From contig CM055756.1 in assembly GCA_029465975.1 (NCBI GenBank), forward strand, positions 8,330,305-8,394,304: a stretch of DNA of 64,000 bases. Reading direction: 5' to 3'. Below the pieces are notes generated by a model. It did no database searches. It was not told where the DNA came from and worked only from the letters and a program-made list of their open reading frames with translations. The translations under genes and the position numbers were made by a program. This document shows positions 1-12,872 of the stretch, piece after piece (within the stretch, counting starts at the first letter, position 1; each line of letters starts with the position of its first letter). This DNA comes from Dallia pectoralis. Taxonomy: Eukaryota; Chordata; Actinopteri; Esociformes; Umbridae.

Positions 1-349
1 GGTTTGATGGACAGCCAATAAACGAGACGGACACACCAGCACAGGTAAGCCCGGAATATCATGGAAAGACCTGATTTGTTATGACAAATCACTCAAATCA
101 CAATGAAGCAATTACATGCATGACTGATTTGTATCAATGAACATGATACAAAATAGGTATTATGGCAAAATGTTTTTCGAAGAAGCATTCCCCCTCATAG
201 CTAATTGATATATTTTCAGTAGAAGTAAGTCTTGAATTAAATACTCTATACTTGAATGAAATACTCTATACTTTTTTTTGTGACAGCTGGAAATGGAGGA
301 TGAGGATACGATCGATGTTTTCCAGCAACAGACAGGGGGTCTATACTAA
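1..349 (+). CDS. sumo2: SUMO2, 3' part (last two coding exons)
   Basis: Ubiquitin-like modifier that is conjugated to lysines of target proteins, mainly in the nucleus. Only the C-terminal part is in the window. Exon 1-44 encodes FDGQPINETDTPAQ and ends at a GTAAGC donor. The final exon 287-349 follows a T-rich tract and an AG, and encodes LEMEDEDTIDVFQQQTGGLY before TAA. The join is in phase 0 and follows the SUMO2/3 C-terminus closely. The TGG-Gly-Gly site where the SUMO protease cuts is present, and the propeptide after it is only Leu-Tyr, short as in SUMO2 rather than long as in SUMO3. The 5' exons lie outside the window. The gene is followed in the same orientation by jpt1, the same neighbour as in human 17q25. 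Confidence 0.95.
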
Positions 350-890
350 TGTGTGAATGACCCTCCACATCTCTCCCCTCCCACCATTGGCATTTCCCCC
401 TCAGAACAATCAATATCACGCGCAAGATTTCCTGTTCACAGTTGTACATAACTGCTGTTGTATAGTGTTTTTATTCTTGCTGTTTCCTCCCTGTTTTGTA
501 CATAAACACGCTAAGAAAACACTGATGTTAGTTCCATCCAGACCAGAGTGCATTTAAAGTATACAGCAAGTTCCAACTCTTAAAAAGTCCAATGTTTGGG
601 GGACTGGTTGGTTTTCACTTGGGTGTCTATTTTCCACCATGTTTACTCTGAGAAATAGACTGGATTTTATTCAACTTAATTTTCTGTTATCGTCTGCAGA
701 AAATCGTTTTTTATATCGTTCATATATATATATAATCTATATATGCATATGTTTGTGTAGAATTAAACAGTTTGTACAGGCTATGCTTCTATTAAGGAAA
801 CCCTGACAAGATGTATCAGTCCAGGTAAACATCTGTATTTTCTCATATGTATTGTTAAAATAAAGTAATTCTCTCTTTTTAACCAAACTA
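350..890 (+). other. sumo2: sumo2 3' UTR with poly(A) signal
   Basis: Non-coding sequence after the sumo2 stop. A canonical AATAAA lies at 859-864 with a T-rich stretch just after it, so the transcript probably ends near 880-890. The exact end is inferred. Confidence 0.6.
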
Positions 891-1431
891 GATTCATTTT
901 CTACGGGGCTCATTTGATTACGTCAAACTATCATGTAACATAATATTTATACATGACTGAAATTTTTAACTGCCATGTATGTTCACCAAAATGTTCACAT
1001 TTTTTTTTTAATTGACAGCATTCGTGTTTTTTCTCGAAACTGCGAATATAATATATTTTTAAAATTATTATTTTACAAAAAAAGGTTAAAGTTCACACCA
1101 ACTACTCGAAAGCGTCGCTCCGGGTGGAGAATATTGCCTGTTAGAAAAAGCAAAACACATTGACATAGAATGGCGGTCTGAGCCACCAACCAGAAACGGA
1201 TCTCTGAGGTTCCGTCCAATCATACTGGGTGGAATGCCAGTGGGCGGTGACTCGTCGCGGCTCCTCGCGCAGGCAGGTTTTTTTGTCTCGTCCATTCTTC
1301 GATTCCGTCGGGTGGAGTCCGCATCTTGGCTGCTGGAGTTGCCCAGGCTAGACAAAAACGGTTTTAATCCCCCTCTGTAGCTTATCAAGTTACAAAATTA
1401 AACACGAAGTTAGTGGATTAATCGGTGAAAA
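891..1431 (+). promoter_or_regulatory. jpt1: sumo2-jpt1 intergenic region with jpt1 promoter and 5' UTR
   Basis: The left half is AT-rich. From about 1100 to 1380 the sequence becomes GC- and CpG-richer, as expected upstream of a broadly expressed gene. I see no TATA box near the start codon. The promoter is inferred from position only, and the transcription start cannot be placed. Confidence 0.4.
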
Positions 1432-4400
1432 ATGACGACGACGACAACCTTTCAAGGCATGGACCCCGGTGCTAAAAGCAGTTCCAGGTGAGAAATAAAA
1501 TCCGCTACAAGATAATGTGGACAAACAAAAGAAAATGGGATCCACTTTTTATCCACTTTGCACTGTTTTCCAGACAGTTATGAAGCCTGGTCTTCCAAGC
1601 TAACTCGCTGGGTTGCTGGCAGTTCGTTTTTGCTTGGTGTCTATTCTCCTTTGAACACAAATGATTGCTAATTAGCTAGCAGATAGGTTGCTGGTAAGAG
1701 CATTATTTGGGCTGTAAGGCGCCTCATTCATCTGCGGGTGTGCTAGTAGTGGTGCGTCAGCCTGCGACGCGTACTTAACTACCTTATGAAAGGCCCCTTA
1801 ATTAAAACATGGTTTGAAAATAGTAAGTTGATTATTTGGTGAACAACTTTAGTTTTCCAGGAACCATACTAGTCTAATGGCCTAGTTCCTGCACTGTCTA
1901 GAAGGCTCAGCTGTCGCGTGAAACTTATTTAAGGGAACGCTCTGCCGAACGGTCGTGAGGGAAACAAGCAGCCCTTTATTCCCAGACCTGGTGGTATATG
2001 TTGTAGACATGCCGGGTATTCAACATGCACTGGCCAATCGACATAACCTTCCAATAAACAACGTTGTGCTACTTCTTCAATGCATGGATGTCCCAATAAT
2101 ACGTCTGACTCAGTCAGTCTGTTGCTGAGATTATATCTAATAGATGTAAAATACAGATTGGCTGCGTTTTACAACTTGTGATGCATGTGTGGGTCTACAT
2201 GTGGCACAGCTTGCCTTCCATCACCAGGACTCCTGTGGTGGAGGCGACTAATTGTGTGCCCGGGGAGAAAATACCGTCCATCACGCGTCATAACCGTGCT
2301 ATTTGGTCGCCTATGCGACAATTTTCTGCCTGTCCTTCGGCCTTTCTTATTAAAGCCAGTTCTATGGTGTCGACTAATTGGTGCCTAATGCGGGTTTAAC
2401 TGGTGCGGGGGGCTTTGCTAAGCTCTGCAAATCTTTGCTCATTTTGCCTTCGCTTTACTTGGCCATCTTGGTCGGCTCGGCTGCTGACCAATCGGGCATT
2501 TCTTTCCGACAGCAGCAATCTAACTTTGGCCCCCTTTAGCTTGAATTGTATGGCAGACGGAATCAGGGTCGCTCCAGACATCCCTTCAATCAATGGGGGA
2601 TATTTGTTGAACAACTGTTGTCGAATTGTTGTCCCACTTTTCTGTCCGCAGTGCCTCCTTTAACGGGGAATATTTGCCGTTTCATTGTTGGGTGGGGTCT
2701 CAGAAACAGCCCATTCTTACTGCTGCCGGATGGAAACCATGAGCTCATCTCAATTATCACACAAGGGTTAACAGGTCTGCCGAATGCATTATAATTCACC
2801 ATACTGTGCGGACGGCGTGAACAGCACCAGCGACACGCAAATCCGTACGGCTTCATCTTGTCATTCCGATTCATCTTGTCATTCCGATGTGTTGGTCATT
2901 CGTTTTTTTTATTCTAGATTACTAGTAGCTTTTTGTATCCTGTCTGTTTGTACAGCTGCCTGATGTATCCTGGTGAATTTTTTGCCTTCTGTGTCGAGCA
3001 GAATAGAGGGGAGGAGATTGGGATTGGTTCTGCAAACACATCAATTTTTCTTCTCCGCCCGACTGGGGAAGGAGGCATTCCTTCCCATCTTCCTGTCCCT
3101 GCTGCTTGCTCGCAGGGAAGAATGCATGTTTGGAAGTGGGCTCGCAGTGGTTCTCCCCTCTGATTTGAGTTATTATTTAGATCCACTGTCAGTTGTACTT
3201 GGTAACACTGACACTGTACCCTACGTCTAAGCACATGCCAAGTCCAGCCATGATGCCGTCTGTATTTGTCAAATCAAATATTAGAATGGTGTTGCTGTCT
3301 GGCATGAAACCCATCCCCTGTGTAACCGCAGCGGAATTCCTGCCGGACTCAAACCTGCAGCTGGCTAGCCTGGCATATTGCAGGCCCTCTGAGTCAGCTG
3401 TAGCCAGGGGGAGATTGGGAGTATCCCTCAGCCTGACAGCCGGGAGATAGGGCACCGGGAGACCGTGGGTGGACAGAGAGAAGGACGTCTGGCTTCTCGA
3501 GCAGCGACGTAGCTGTGCACTTCAGTGTCTGACGTGTAGTAGAGCGGTGCTGCTGCAGTTTACTGGGGTTTGGCATGACTGGACGCAGAGGCTGCCAGTT
3601 AAAGTGTGTGTGTTCGGTGGTTTGTTATAAATGATTATCCCAACCTTCCTTTTGTTTCCCTGCTAGGGTGCTGCGGCCGCCGGGTGGTGCTTCAAACATC
3701 TCATTCGGCACGGATGAAACGCCCCCTGTACGAAAGAATAAAATGGCCTCCAACATTTTTGCCGAACCTGACGATCCTCACGCCCATCGGAGGAGCAACC
3801 CACCAGGTATTCAATAGCAACGAGTACTGGCTCACAACTAGACTTCATGTATCAAGTGGGTCAGGCAGACCAAACCTGTGTGTTAAAACTGTGGGAGCGT
3901 TCTGTCACTCTAAGGAGATCTGGGCCAGGGTTCCTGTTGGGCATCTGTCAACGTTACATGGACCTGATAACCAGTACTCAGAATGATTCAAAATGCATTA
4001 AAATTATCATAAGAAATCTAGACATGAACATCTCCTGTAATGGGGCAGCATATATGTAATTTTCAATCAGTTGTACACTGCTATTCAGAAGTTTGTGGTC
4101 GCTTTGAAATGTCTTTATTAAAATGTTTTTGTTCATTACAATAACGTCATACAACATGCAGTCTATCAGAAATACAGTATAGACATTGTTGATGTTATAT
4201 ATGACTAATTTAGCTGGAAATGACTGCCACGGTTAGAGTCAGGGTTAATGTTCTAAGAGAATTAACAGGACAGGGTAGGAAACAGCAAGTAATAGGAAAA
4301 AAAACAAAACGATGCTGGTCTGTTGTCTATCATCAAAGTTATCAAGTGTTTTGAGGAGCTCCAACTGCCCTTTTGGAAGTGGGTGGGGGACGTGGCCATT

Positions 4401-7400
4401 GGTCGGGGTGGAGTTGATAAGGGAAGAGTGGTTGTCTTCAACGTTGTGTGGAGATGTGGATGGGCGGGTTGTTTGATAATGGAACGTTGTAATGTAAGAG
4501 CCTGATAAAAAAATATATGTATGTACTCTGGTCTGATGAAAATGTTTTGACTATTAGCTTTTATCGTTGAGGACATCGTTTGGCACGAACAAGGTACCAC
4601 TCTGGCAACGATTGGGAGACTGGTCTTGGTTTAACGATCCGTGAACAGAGCAATATTCAGTAGTCAATGACGAACACTTGATCCATAGCAAACAGGATGT
4701 CACACTGGTGTCAAACATTAATCTTTTTGCACAACAACGGCCCAAAGCAGAAGCCAAGATGATGCTGGAGAGGCTTTAGGACACGGCTGTGAAAGTTCGT
4801 GAGTAGCCCTAGACAAAGGCCGGCTTAAACCATATAAAAAAAAAAAAATCTCTAATGATTTTAATATTTGATTCAACTTATTGTCATTGGACAGTACAAG
4901 CACAGTACAACGAAATGCAGTTTGCATCCAACCAGAAGTACAAGAAGATGTGGAGGACAGTGTGAGGATGTGCAATTGACATTGACTCACGTATTCGTAT
5001 GGAGACTTTTGCCTGTTGCCTTTTTAAGGCATATAAGCGAATGTACGTGATGCCCTTTCGGACAAAGTTATTAGTTAAACACCTTCCCACACAGAATTTG
5101 TTGAGGCAACATTGGTTTGTTTTCCTGAAATTAGGCCTCCAACTTGAGCGGAGCAGGTTACAGGACCAGTATAAACTACAATGCTGGGCATTAATCTCAC
5201 ATAACACGGGATCGCATTTTAATTTCTCTCCATTTTCCCGTTTAGCGGTGTGTATCCGGGCCCATCTACGAGCCAGGAAAGTGTTCATTCACTCAGGCCA
5301 TTGTAGCAGACAGCTGCTGGAACTGTTCACTGTCTTCCTGCCTTTCTGGCTTCATGAGCCGAGTTCATGCCGAGTTCAGACAAACAAATGAGGTCATTTA
5401 TGCCCATTTCTACAGGCACCTGGATTGCTTGGTTGTTTTGGCTTTTGTAATGTTGTCTAGTATGTGAGTATGTGAGTTGCAGGCTTGGCCTGTAACACAT
5501 TTTAATGGCTTTGTCTTCAAGTGTTCATTTAGATAGTAAAGCTGTGGCATAATGTTGCACCATTTAAAAACGTTGTGGAAGATGAGGGAGAAGTTGGAGA
5601 CTTAAACAAATAATCAGACATGAATCACACTTTAGGAAATGAGTAAATACATTGGATTTTATGATTTGCTCACATGTGTTTTGTCAGGCATTTGAATCGA
5701 TGAATGAATGAATGACTTATATTAACTGGAACTTTTCTTTCAAATGAGTCAATGATGATGCCCCATCTGTGTGTGATTTATTCACTTCCTATAGACATTA
5801 TTTAATTAGCTATTTAACATTTTTCTTTTATATGGGCTGTCAAGTGGTTGGTGGCCTTCACTGGTTTTCACATCGTTCTGGGGTGGAAAGTTTTCTAGTT
5901 AAATAGTGGGCTTTTGAATATATACATGTTGGTTTTGTAAATAATAGCGTTTTTAATTGTTTGCTGTTGTACATACACAAACCACATCTACGTATCGTGA
6001 TAATATTGTATCATAAGTGTTCTGGAAAAACTCTGCCCTACAAACTGGGAAAAAGTCCAATATATCTGGACACCAAACTGAATTTAAGAAAGCTTTACAC
6101 ACATTTATAAGAGCACTTCCATTTAAGAGCATACGATAAAGTGCTCAATCCAACTCCTGTTACAACAGATCTCATTCTGCTTGAGTGTTTTGACAACTCA
6201 ATCTGGATAAAAGCTGATAATGAGGCCAAACTATTTTCCCTCACGGTTCTGCTAATGCAAATGATGGCCAACAAGGTAGTATTTGCTTTGTTTGACTTGT
6301 TTGTTGAACAGTCACGACGATCATTTATGTTAAGGTCATACGCAGACTACTAGACGACTATAATTACACATTGAGGTTTCACCTAAATGTAGTTGAAGAA
6401 TAGCCCGTCTTGCTGAAATATTTCAAATAATCAGTTGCTCTCTGTTTACATTATTATCGTGCCGAGATACAAGCATAACTTCTGCCGTGGCCTTTTTTGG
6501 TAGCTTATGTCTCATGAAATGCCAAGACGGTTCTACTGATTCCTGGCAGGTCCATTGACGCTCTTCACTCGGACGCACACGGGGTGTCTGTCCTATGACG
6601 CGTGTGTAGGTACGGCCTCTAATGTCACACAAAACAATACTTCACTTTAGATGATCACGCTCAACGACCAGTTCCATTCATTTGACATGATAGCCATATA
6701 GCTAATACATAGGCCTAGTTGTTTCCATGCAGTTTGGCACTGTCTGATTTGCCTTGGCCGTGCTCCCAACATACTTTGTACCCTCCTGGCAGTTAAAAGT
6801 AAGTCGTAACAGTGCTCCGTGTCCATTTCCAATGCTCATCCACCATTAATCCAGCTAATGTAAAAGCACTAAAGCAGTCATTCAACAGAGCCTGTGATGA
6901 TGAAAGAGGGCTTGTTTAGACACGGTGGCACTTCACAATGCTGACTCTTTCAAGCCACCCAAATTGACCGCGAACAAACCCTTTGTTTGTCTTTGTGGCC
7001 CCTAGTCATGTAGACGGCAGACAATCTGTTGACTTCACATTGGTTCTGTTGTGTGTCTGTTGTCCACTGGCAGTGGGTTTGCCCATGTGATCTGGCCCCT
7101 GGCTGCCATGGTGCTGAGGATGTGACTATCTCAGACTGGTCTTTCTGGAAATGTAATTGGGCTGTTTTAGGATCAATTAGGATTAGAATATAACTCAAGT
7201 CTGTGTTTTAGTCAATTGTTTGTGAGTGGGCCATTGTTAAAGGAGCATTGCTTTAACTGGTTAAACAACTTTATTGGTCACTGATGCCATTTCATATTTG
7301 GCCTTAGTGAGACTATATATATATCACTCATTCAAATAAGAAATATTAATGTAGCATTGTTAAACATCTGAAGGAGTTAACTATTGTTCAGACCACCAAA

Positions 7401-10400
7401 GACCAGGCATATATGTGTTAATAGATAAATTCTGATCTACAGACATCTTGTATTGGCTCGTAATTAGGTGACACAGTATCGTACACTTTATCTAGCAGCA
7501 GATCACATGCAGGTTTAACAATATTGTGGCTGCAAGCTTCTTCTGCGTTTACACCTTTTGTAAATATTGTTAATGAAATGTGTCCAGAAAGACTTTGGCA
7601 ATGGGTGGTGTGCTTCGAAGTCCTCAGGAAAATGGCTCTCCAGCTAGAATGTCGACATGGCCTTTGGCACCCCTGTATTCTTCCTGTAGAGCTGTGGAAT
7701 AATCATCATCATCGTCGTCATCTGACCCTTATGATGTGTCGACGTATTCCCAGTTGTAGTAAGATAATGGGTTGCCTGGGAAGCTTCTGTGGAAAAACAG
7801 AGTCTCTGTGTAGTTACTGAAATGAATGTAGCTGACACCATTTCATTTCCAACTGCACATTAACCCAGTAACGCGTTAATTAGTTAAATTAATTATATTG
7901 CAACGCCAGCCTGTTCACTTAGCCTATGCGTTACCCATGTCATGGGATGGGCTAGTAGTAGCTGACATTATGACATGTAAACCTGGCTAATGCAGCCTAG
8001 TGTCTGCCTCCATTCATCACATCCTACATGTGATATTACATTGGGCTAGTAGTAGCTGACATTATGACATGTAAACCTGGCTAATGCAGCCTAGTGTCTG
8101 CCTCCATTCATCACATCCTACATGTGATATTACATTGGGCTAGTAGTAGCTGACATTATGACATGTAAACCTGGCTAATGCAGCCTAGTGTCTGCCTCCA
8201 TTCATCACATCCTACATGTGATATTACATTGGGCTAGTAGTAGCTGACATTATGACATGTAAACCTGGCTAATGCAGCCTAGTGTCTGCCTCCATTCATC
8301 ACATCCTACATGTGATATTACATTGGGCTAGTAGTAGCTGACATTATGACATGTAAACCTGGCTAATGCAGCCTAGTGTCTGCCTCCATTCATCACATCC
8401 TACATGTGATATTACATTGGGCTAGTAGTAGCTGACATTATGACATGTAAACCTGGCTAATGCAGCCTAGTGTCTGCCTCCATTCATCACATCCTACATG
8501 TGATATTACATTCAGAATGTCCCAGAAATCTAAGTGAATAATGTCAGCTTGTCTGTCACTGGGCGGTTCCCACCTATTGAACTAGAACGCGTCCCATGGG
8601 ATCATTACGGAAGCAGGCCTGGCTTTTATTCCCTTCTGGGGTGTGGCAGCAATAATCTATATGTCCCACAGCGTTTCCTTCAGTACTGCAGCGGCTTGCT
8701 AATAAGGCGTTCCATCACTCATCCCCTGGATGGTTGTATTTCCATAGGCGGAACGGCCAAAGGTACTCTGTGCGGGGAACCATCTGCCCCTCTAAGACGG
8801 TGCCAACAGCCACTCCTCTTCCCCAAAAACAGTGACACAAACGAGGTCATCACTTCCATCAACGTCCCTGCAGGGGTAAGGCTCTGGGTTTTGGGGCATG
8901 TTAGACAATGTTTTGTTCGTAGTCCAGACTCTTGGTAGAAGTCTGTTTGGTTTCTCAACGTTTGCTGTCTTACTGTGTTTTCAATAACTCTAAGCCTTGT
9001 ATTGTTGTACTGTGTTATAGATTCATCTGTACTAAAGTTATACTGCTAGGTTTATCTGTGACTTAACTGTGATCATTTTTGATTTTGCAGGTTGAGGAGT
9101 GTGAACAGGCAAACAATGGTAAGGATTTGAAGTGTATTAATAATATATCATGTGTTTCCCCTGTGAATACTGAATCCCAAACATTTCTCCTATAAGACTT
9201 CATTCGCACACTATAACAGGTCTACACAGACCCCCTGGGTGGAGATATTCTGCATTCCCATGTCTCGCTGGCCGTCTGTATGCGCCGTCTGTATGCACAG
9301 TCTGTGAACAGTGGTGCATGACACATTATCTATGAATGGCCTCACTGGCTCTGATTATTCCAGCCTGCCTGGCTTTTTTAAATCCAATCGGATGGTCTTA
9401 TAAAGCCATGATACATCAGCAGTTGTCTCAAGAGACCCAACTTGGCACCTGGAGGAAGGCTAGGTGACGATTGTAAATGTTCATGACATCCACGTGATAT
9501 TAAAACCAATATGAGCTGTGGGCAGCAACAGCCCTACATGACATTTGTCATCATGGGTGTTCGTCCTGACCCGGACAAACCCATGGCCTGTTTTATAGGC
9601 TTCATGACTGCTTTTACAGGCTGTTTTTTCATGGTCCCCGCCTTTGTCAAGACACGCAATCAAATTGTCTTTGATTTGCATTTCCTCTTTCATAACTGCT
9701 TTGTGGTCTGTAGTCAGCCACCTGTTTTGTCATGTTTCCTATGAAGAGTAAGACTTTCTTAGCTTCCAGCTAGGTTTCTAATAATAGTTGACTGGTTCAG
9801 GCTTTGTTCATTAGGCGTTTTGAGAGATCTATGCAACTCTGCTATAACTGAACAAGTGGATGGGAGTAGGACTGTGGTATTATTTCAAGATAAACAAGGT
9901 TCATGGAGAGGTATTCCCCAGTGTTAAGTTATGTATTCATGAATTATTACCATTTGTTACATAATATTTCACGTTACAAGTTAATTTCTGAGGCTTTCAG
10001 TAAAGGCATTCGGGTAACCATCTACTTACTTGCAATGCATTTATTAAAATTTGTGGCAGGCATTTGTTTTAGTGACTCCATTTTAAAGAAACATCAATCA
10101 ATCTAGCGTAGCACAGGGCAGTAGTAGAGTAGTGTACATTATATTGCAGTTGGTTACGATTTGCTCGGACTCACTCAGTCAGTCAAAACAGTCACGCAAC
10201 TCTGAGTCAGCCACATTTAAAAGGTTGACTTAACACAAGTCATTATGGTGTTTCTTTAAGAGGGAGTCTCGAACACATGACAAACATGGACCAAGAGATG
10301 TGCCTGCCTGATCCCAGCTAGTGGTTTGCTGACACATACAGTCACATGTTGATGTGGTAAAGGACCTACGTCTCCTTGAGATCATACTTAATGTCCTAGA

Positions 10401-10850
10401 GTCCATGATGCTTAGAAACACCAGGTTGAAATGTTTACGTGGGCGCTGCTATAATCCCTTACTTACAAAAGTGTTTGAACGGTTCCCACTACGTCTAAAT
10501 TTCAGATACTGCATTATTAACTGGGAATAAGTGCCTACCACACATTAGCAGTGCGATTTCATTATGTATGACAATTGCCTTCATCCGCTTTGACCTGGTT
10601 GTGTTTCCCTTTCCTGACGGGTTTTACATCTGTCCCCTGCTAATTGTAATGTGTCGACATTGTCTCATCCCGTGTGTGTGTGTGTGTGTGTGTGTGTGGT
10701 GAAGTAGACTACGCTGAAGAAGCTGAGGTGAAGAATGAGGATGTCCCACAGCCCTCGGCACCCTCGGGAGAAGCTGCCAACAGCACTGGGCCCGCCCCCT
10801 ACGGCCGGAGAAACCCCCCCGGTGGCAAGTCCAGCCTCATCCTGGGTTGA
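1432..10850 (+). CDS. jpt1: Jupiter microtubule-associated homolog 1 (HN1), five coding exons
   Basis: Small, probably disordered protein of the JPT/HN1 family, linked to microtubules and cell-cycle control. Exons are 1432-1487, 3667-3806, 8748-8875, 9091-9118 and 10708-10850. They total 495 nt and give 164 residues (human about 154). All junctions have GT/AG sites and compatible phases. The N-terminus MTTTTTFQGMDPGAKSSS runs into RVLRPPGGASNISFG and VRKNKMASNIFAEP, both family hallmarks. The C-terminus is RRNPPGGKSSLILG, the conserved JPT end. Exon 4 is a 28-nt micro-exon (VEECEQANN). The middle, encoded by exon 3, is less conserved. Intron 2 carries Tc1 relics and a six-copy 94-bp tandem repeat. 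The acceptor before exon 5 lies directly after a GT microsatellite instead of a pyrimidine tract. Start chosen by homology to the family N-terminus. Confidence 0.95.
4072..4235 (+). mobile_element. Tc1-like transposon end fragment in jpt1 intron 2
   Basis: The stretch beginning TACACTGCTATTCAGAAGTT and continuing through a CAGAAATACAGTATAGACATT-like segment resembles the terminal part of a Tc1-type fish element. No matching right end was found. Recognition is from memory of the repeat family, not a database search. Confidence 0.45.
4515..4830 (+). mobile_element. Possible decayed Tc1-like transposase remnant
   Basis: Stretches such as TGGTCTGATGAAAATG and GCTGGAGAGGCTTTAGGACA, then TGTGAAAGTTCGTGAGTAGCC, look like worn versions of Tc1 transposase coding sequence (the W-SDE and the E-WP-Q regions). 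All frames are broken. It may be the interior of the element whose end lies at 4072. Confidence 0.3.
7949..8512. repeat. 94-bp tandem repeat, six near-identical copies (jpt1 intron 2)
   Basis: Copies begin at 7949, 8043, 8137, 8231, 8325 and 8419, each opening GGGCTAGTAGTAGCTGACAT and ending in GATATTACATT. The copies appear almost identical, which suggests recent expansion or homogenisation. There are no spacers. The array ends about 235 bp before jpt1 exon 3. Confidence 0.95.
10672..10698. repeat. (GT)n microsatellite at the jpt1 exon 5 acceptor
   Basis: An uninterrupted GT run ends nine bases before the exon 5 boundary at 10708 and occupies the place of the usual pyrimidine tract. Confidence 0.9.
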
Positions 10851-11230
10851 AGTCGGCTCTAGTTGGAACGTTTTTTATTTTTGAATGAGTTACCCCCCCC
10901 TGTTTTTCCCGTTGCCACCCTCACCGTTCCACCGCTGTTGTCTTTCTTTGTCTGACGCCACCGCCCCTGTCTTGTCCTCCCACCTTTCGTTTTGTTCCTT
11001 TTTTCTATTAAAAGAAGACAACTGTTGACCGAAGCACTTTATGTATCTCTTCGTCCCCCTCCAACCCGTAGCCCGACCTGTTGTGTGCTCTACATCGCGC
11101 CTGCTGGAAAACGCATGACGTTTTAGCCTGTCTCATTCTCCCCCTGTTGTAAATGGGGAAAAAAAACAGTATAAAAAGATTTGACGCGTGAATTTCTAAT
11201 TACAATAAAGATTGATATTAATTTTGTTGT
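10851..11230 (+). other. jpt1: jpt1 3' UTR with poly(A) signals
   Basis: Pyrimidine-rich 3' UTR after the jpt1 TGA. An ATTAAA at 11007-11012 is a possible proximal signal. AATAAA at 11204-11209, followed by T/G-rich sequence, is the more likely main signal. Confidence 0.6.
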
Positions 11231-11885
11231 GTTGCTCCTGGTTTTGTTTTTGAGGAAGGCTGCTTTAGTGTGGCTCTGTCCTGCATGTTTTGGGTATTCA
11301 TGGCATATGAGCTAAAAGCCTTCTAGTGACTGGGTCCTGAAAGGTGCCATTTAAGAAATGCATTGTAATTATTTTGTCTGTTTAAATTTTTAGTAAATCC
11401 AATGTCACATGTGAATTAATTGTAATGGAATGTACACATGAGGGTGCTAAAGCTGGCGTGACTCCTGCATGTGCAGTTTTCCCAAATATTAGGCATTTCA
11501 CATTTGAGGTTTAATTGTAAACTGACACGACAGATTTTAGTGAACTAGTACTCAGCCTTTTATAAAGTCAGTCTGATGGGGCTCCCATAAATGATTCCTT
11601 GTTCCCGGACTTGCTAGAAACAAGTGTTTTCAGTCAACTTAACTGGTAAAGTATGGGCATAAAATGTCTCAATCTGTATGTATGTTCACAGATGAGTCCA
11701 TATTCCATAGAGAAGTTGACGGCCTTGTGCGGTCAAAATAGCCTGGACCACATAAAATGATCTGAAGAGCTTGTGGTTGACACCCTTTTGGGGGGGGGCT
11801 CATATTTTTGTTTGGTTAAATAAATTCCTAGGAACCATCATGTTCCCAAACCTTTGACGGGAGGACCAGATCACAAAGAAAACTC

Positions 11886-12274
11886 CGCCTGCCCACCAGC
11901 AGATGTATCCAGATGTATCCGCCTGCCCACCAGCAGATGTATCCAGATGTATCCGCCTGCCCACCAGCAGATGTATCCAGATGTATCCAGATGTATCCAG
12001 ATGTATCCGCCTGCCCACCAGCAGATGTATCCAGATGTATCCGCCTGCCCACCAGCAGATGTATCCAGATGTATCCGCCTGCCCACCAGCAGATGTATCC
12101 AGATGTATCCGCCTGCCCACCAGCAGATGTATCCAGATGTATCCAGATGTATCCGCCTGCCCACCAGCAGATGTATCCAGATGTATCCAGATGTATCCAG
12201 ATGTATCCGCCTGCCCACCAGCAGATGTATCCAGATGTATCCAGATGTATCCGCCTGCCCACCAGCAGATGTAT
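11886..12274. repeat. Composite minisatellite (10-bp and 14-bp modules)
   Basis: Alternates a 14-bp module GCCTGCCCACCAGC with one to four copies of the 10-bp module AGATGTATCC. The number of 10-bp modules per block varies. Several frames on both strands stay open through the array, giving Tyr-Pro-Asp-Val or Ile-His-Leu-rich translations. These are by-products of the repeat, not genes. Confidence 0.95.
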
Positions 12275-12872
12275 TAGTTCCGGCAGCTGACATCATGATC
12301 TGACTTTATGCCTCCAGCATGTTGGGTTTAGCTAAGCCCACTATTCCAACAGTGCCCCTGCGGCATGTGGAGGGCATGTGGACTGTATATTGCAGTCATC
12401 ACCATATAATGCTGCGGATATGGGGAGTAGCACTGGAGTAGAACAGTAAGTGGACACATCCCTATTTGGGGCAGTGGGTCGTGAGGTCGAAACAATGTCT
12501 GCCAAGTGCTGCATAATGATTGGTCGATAATGCAGCGCTGCATAATGTTTGGTCGATAATGCAGTTGAGACTACATTTAACATGAAACGTGTATTAGTAT
12601 GAAAGAAAGTCATAGCTAGTGCCGTGGTGAATAACCCTGTTTGTAGATACTGATTTTTGTTTCAACTAGGTTTAACACTGACCGATTGTTCTGAGATCAA
12701 ACCAGTCTTCCAGGCTGGTTAAATAAAGCAGATGAAACGCCTGTTCCCCTCCAGGACCATGATTGCCTACACCTGTTGTAGACTAATGCATATTTGGCTA
12801 TCTGCCATTGGTCCTGATTGTTGCCAGGTGTAAATTGTTTTGTTACGTTTCCTGTTGTTTTAAGTCCTCACT
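12275..12872. other. Intergenic region before the IgV gene
   Basis: I see no gene or clear repeat here apart from a short local duplication around TGCATAATGNTTGGTCGATAA (about 12510-12560). The promoter of the gene starting at 12873 must lie in the right part, but no TATA box is obvious. Confidence 0.4.

Noticed and set aside
2178..3986. Many short open frames on both strands
   Set aside because: They lie in jpt1 intron 1 or shadow exon 2. None has domain, splice or homology support.
7949..8512. Regular repeats like a CRISPR array
   Set aside because: The units are contiguous 94-bp tandem copies with no spacers, in the intron of a vertebrate gene.
11854..12303. Five overlapping long open frames on both strands
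   Set aside because: All are created by the two-module minisatellite, with no homology, splice sites or coding bias.
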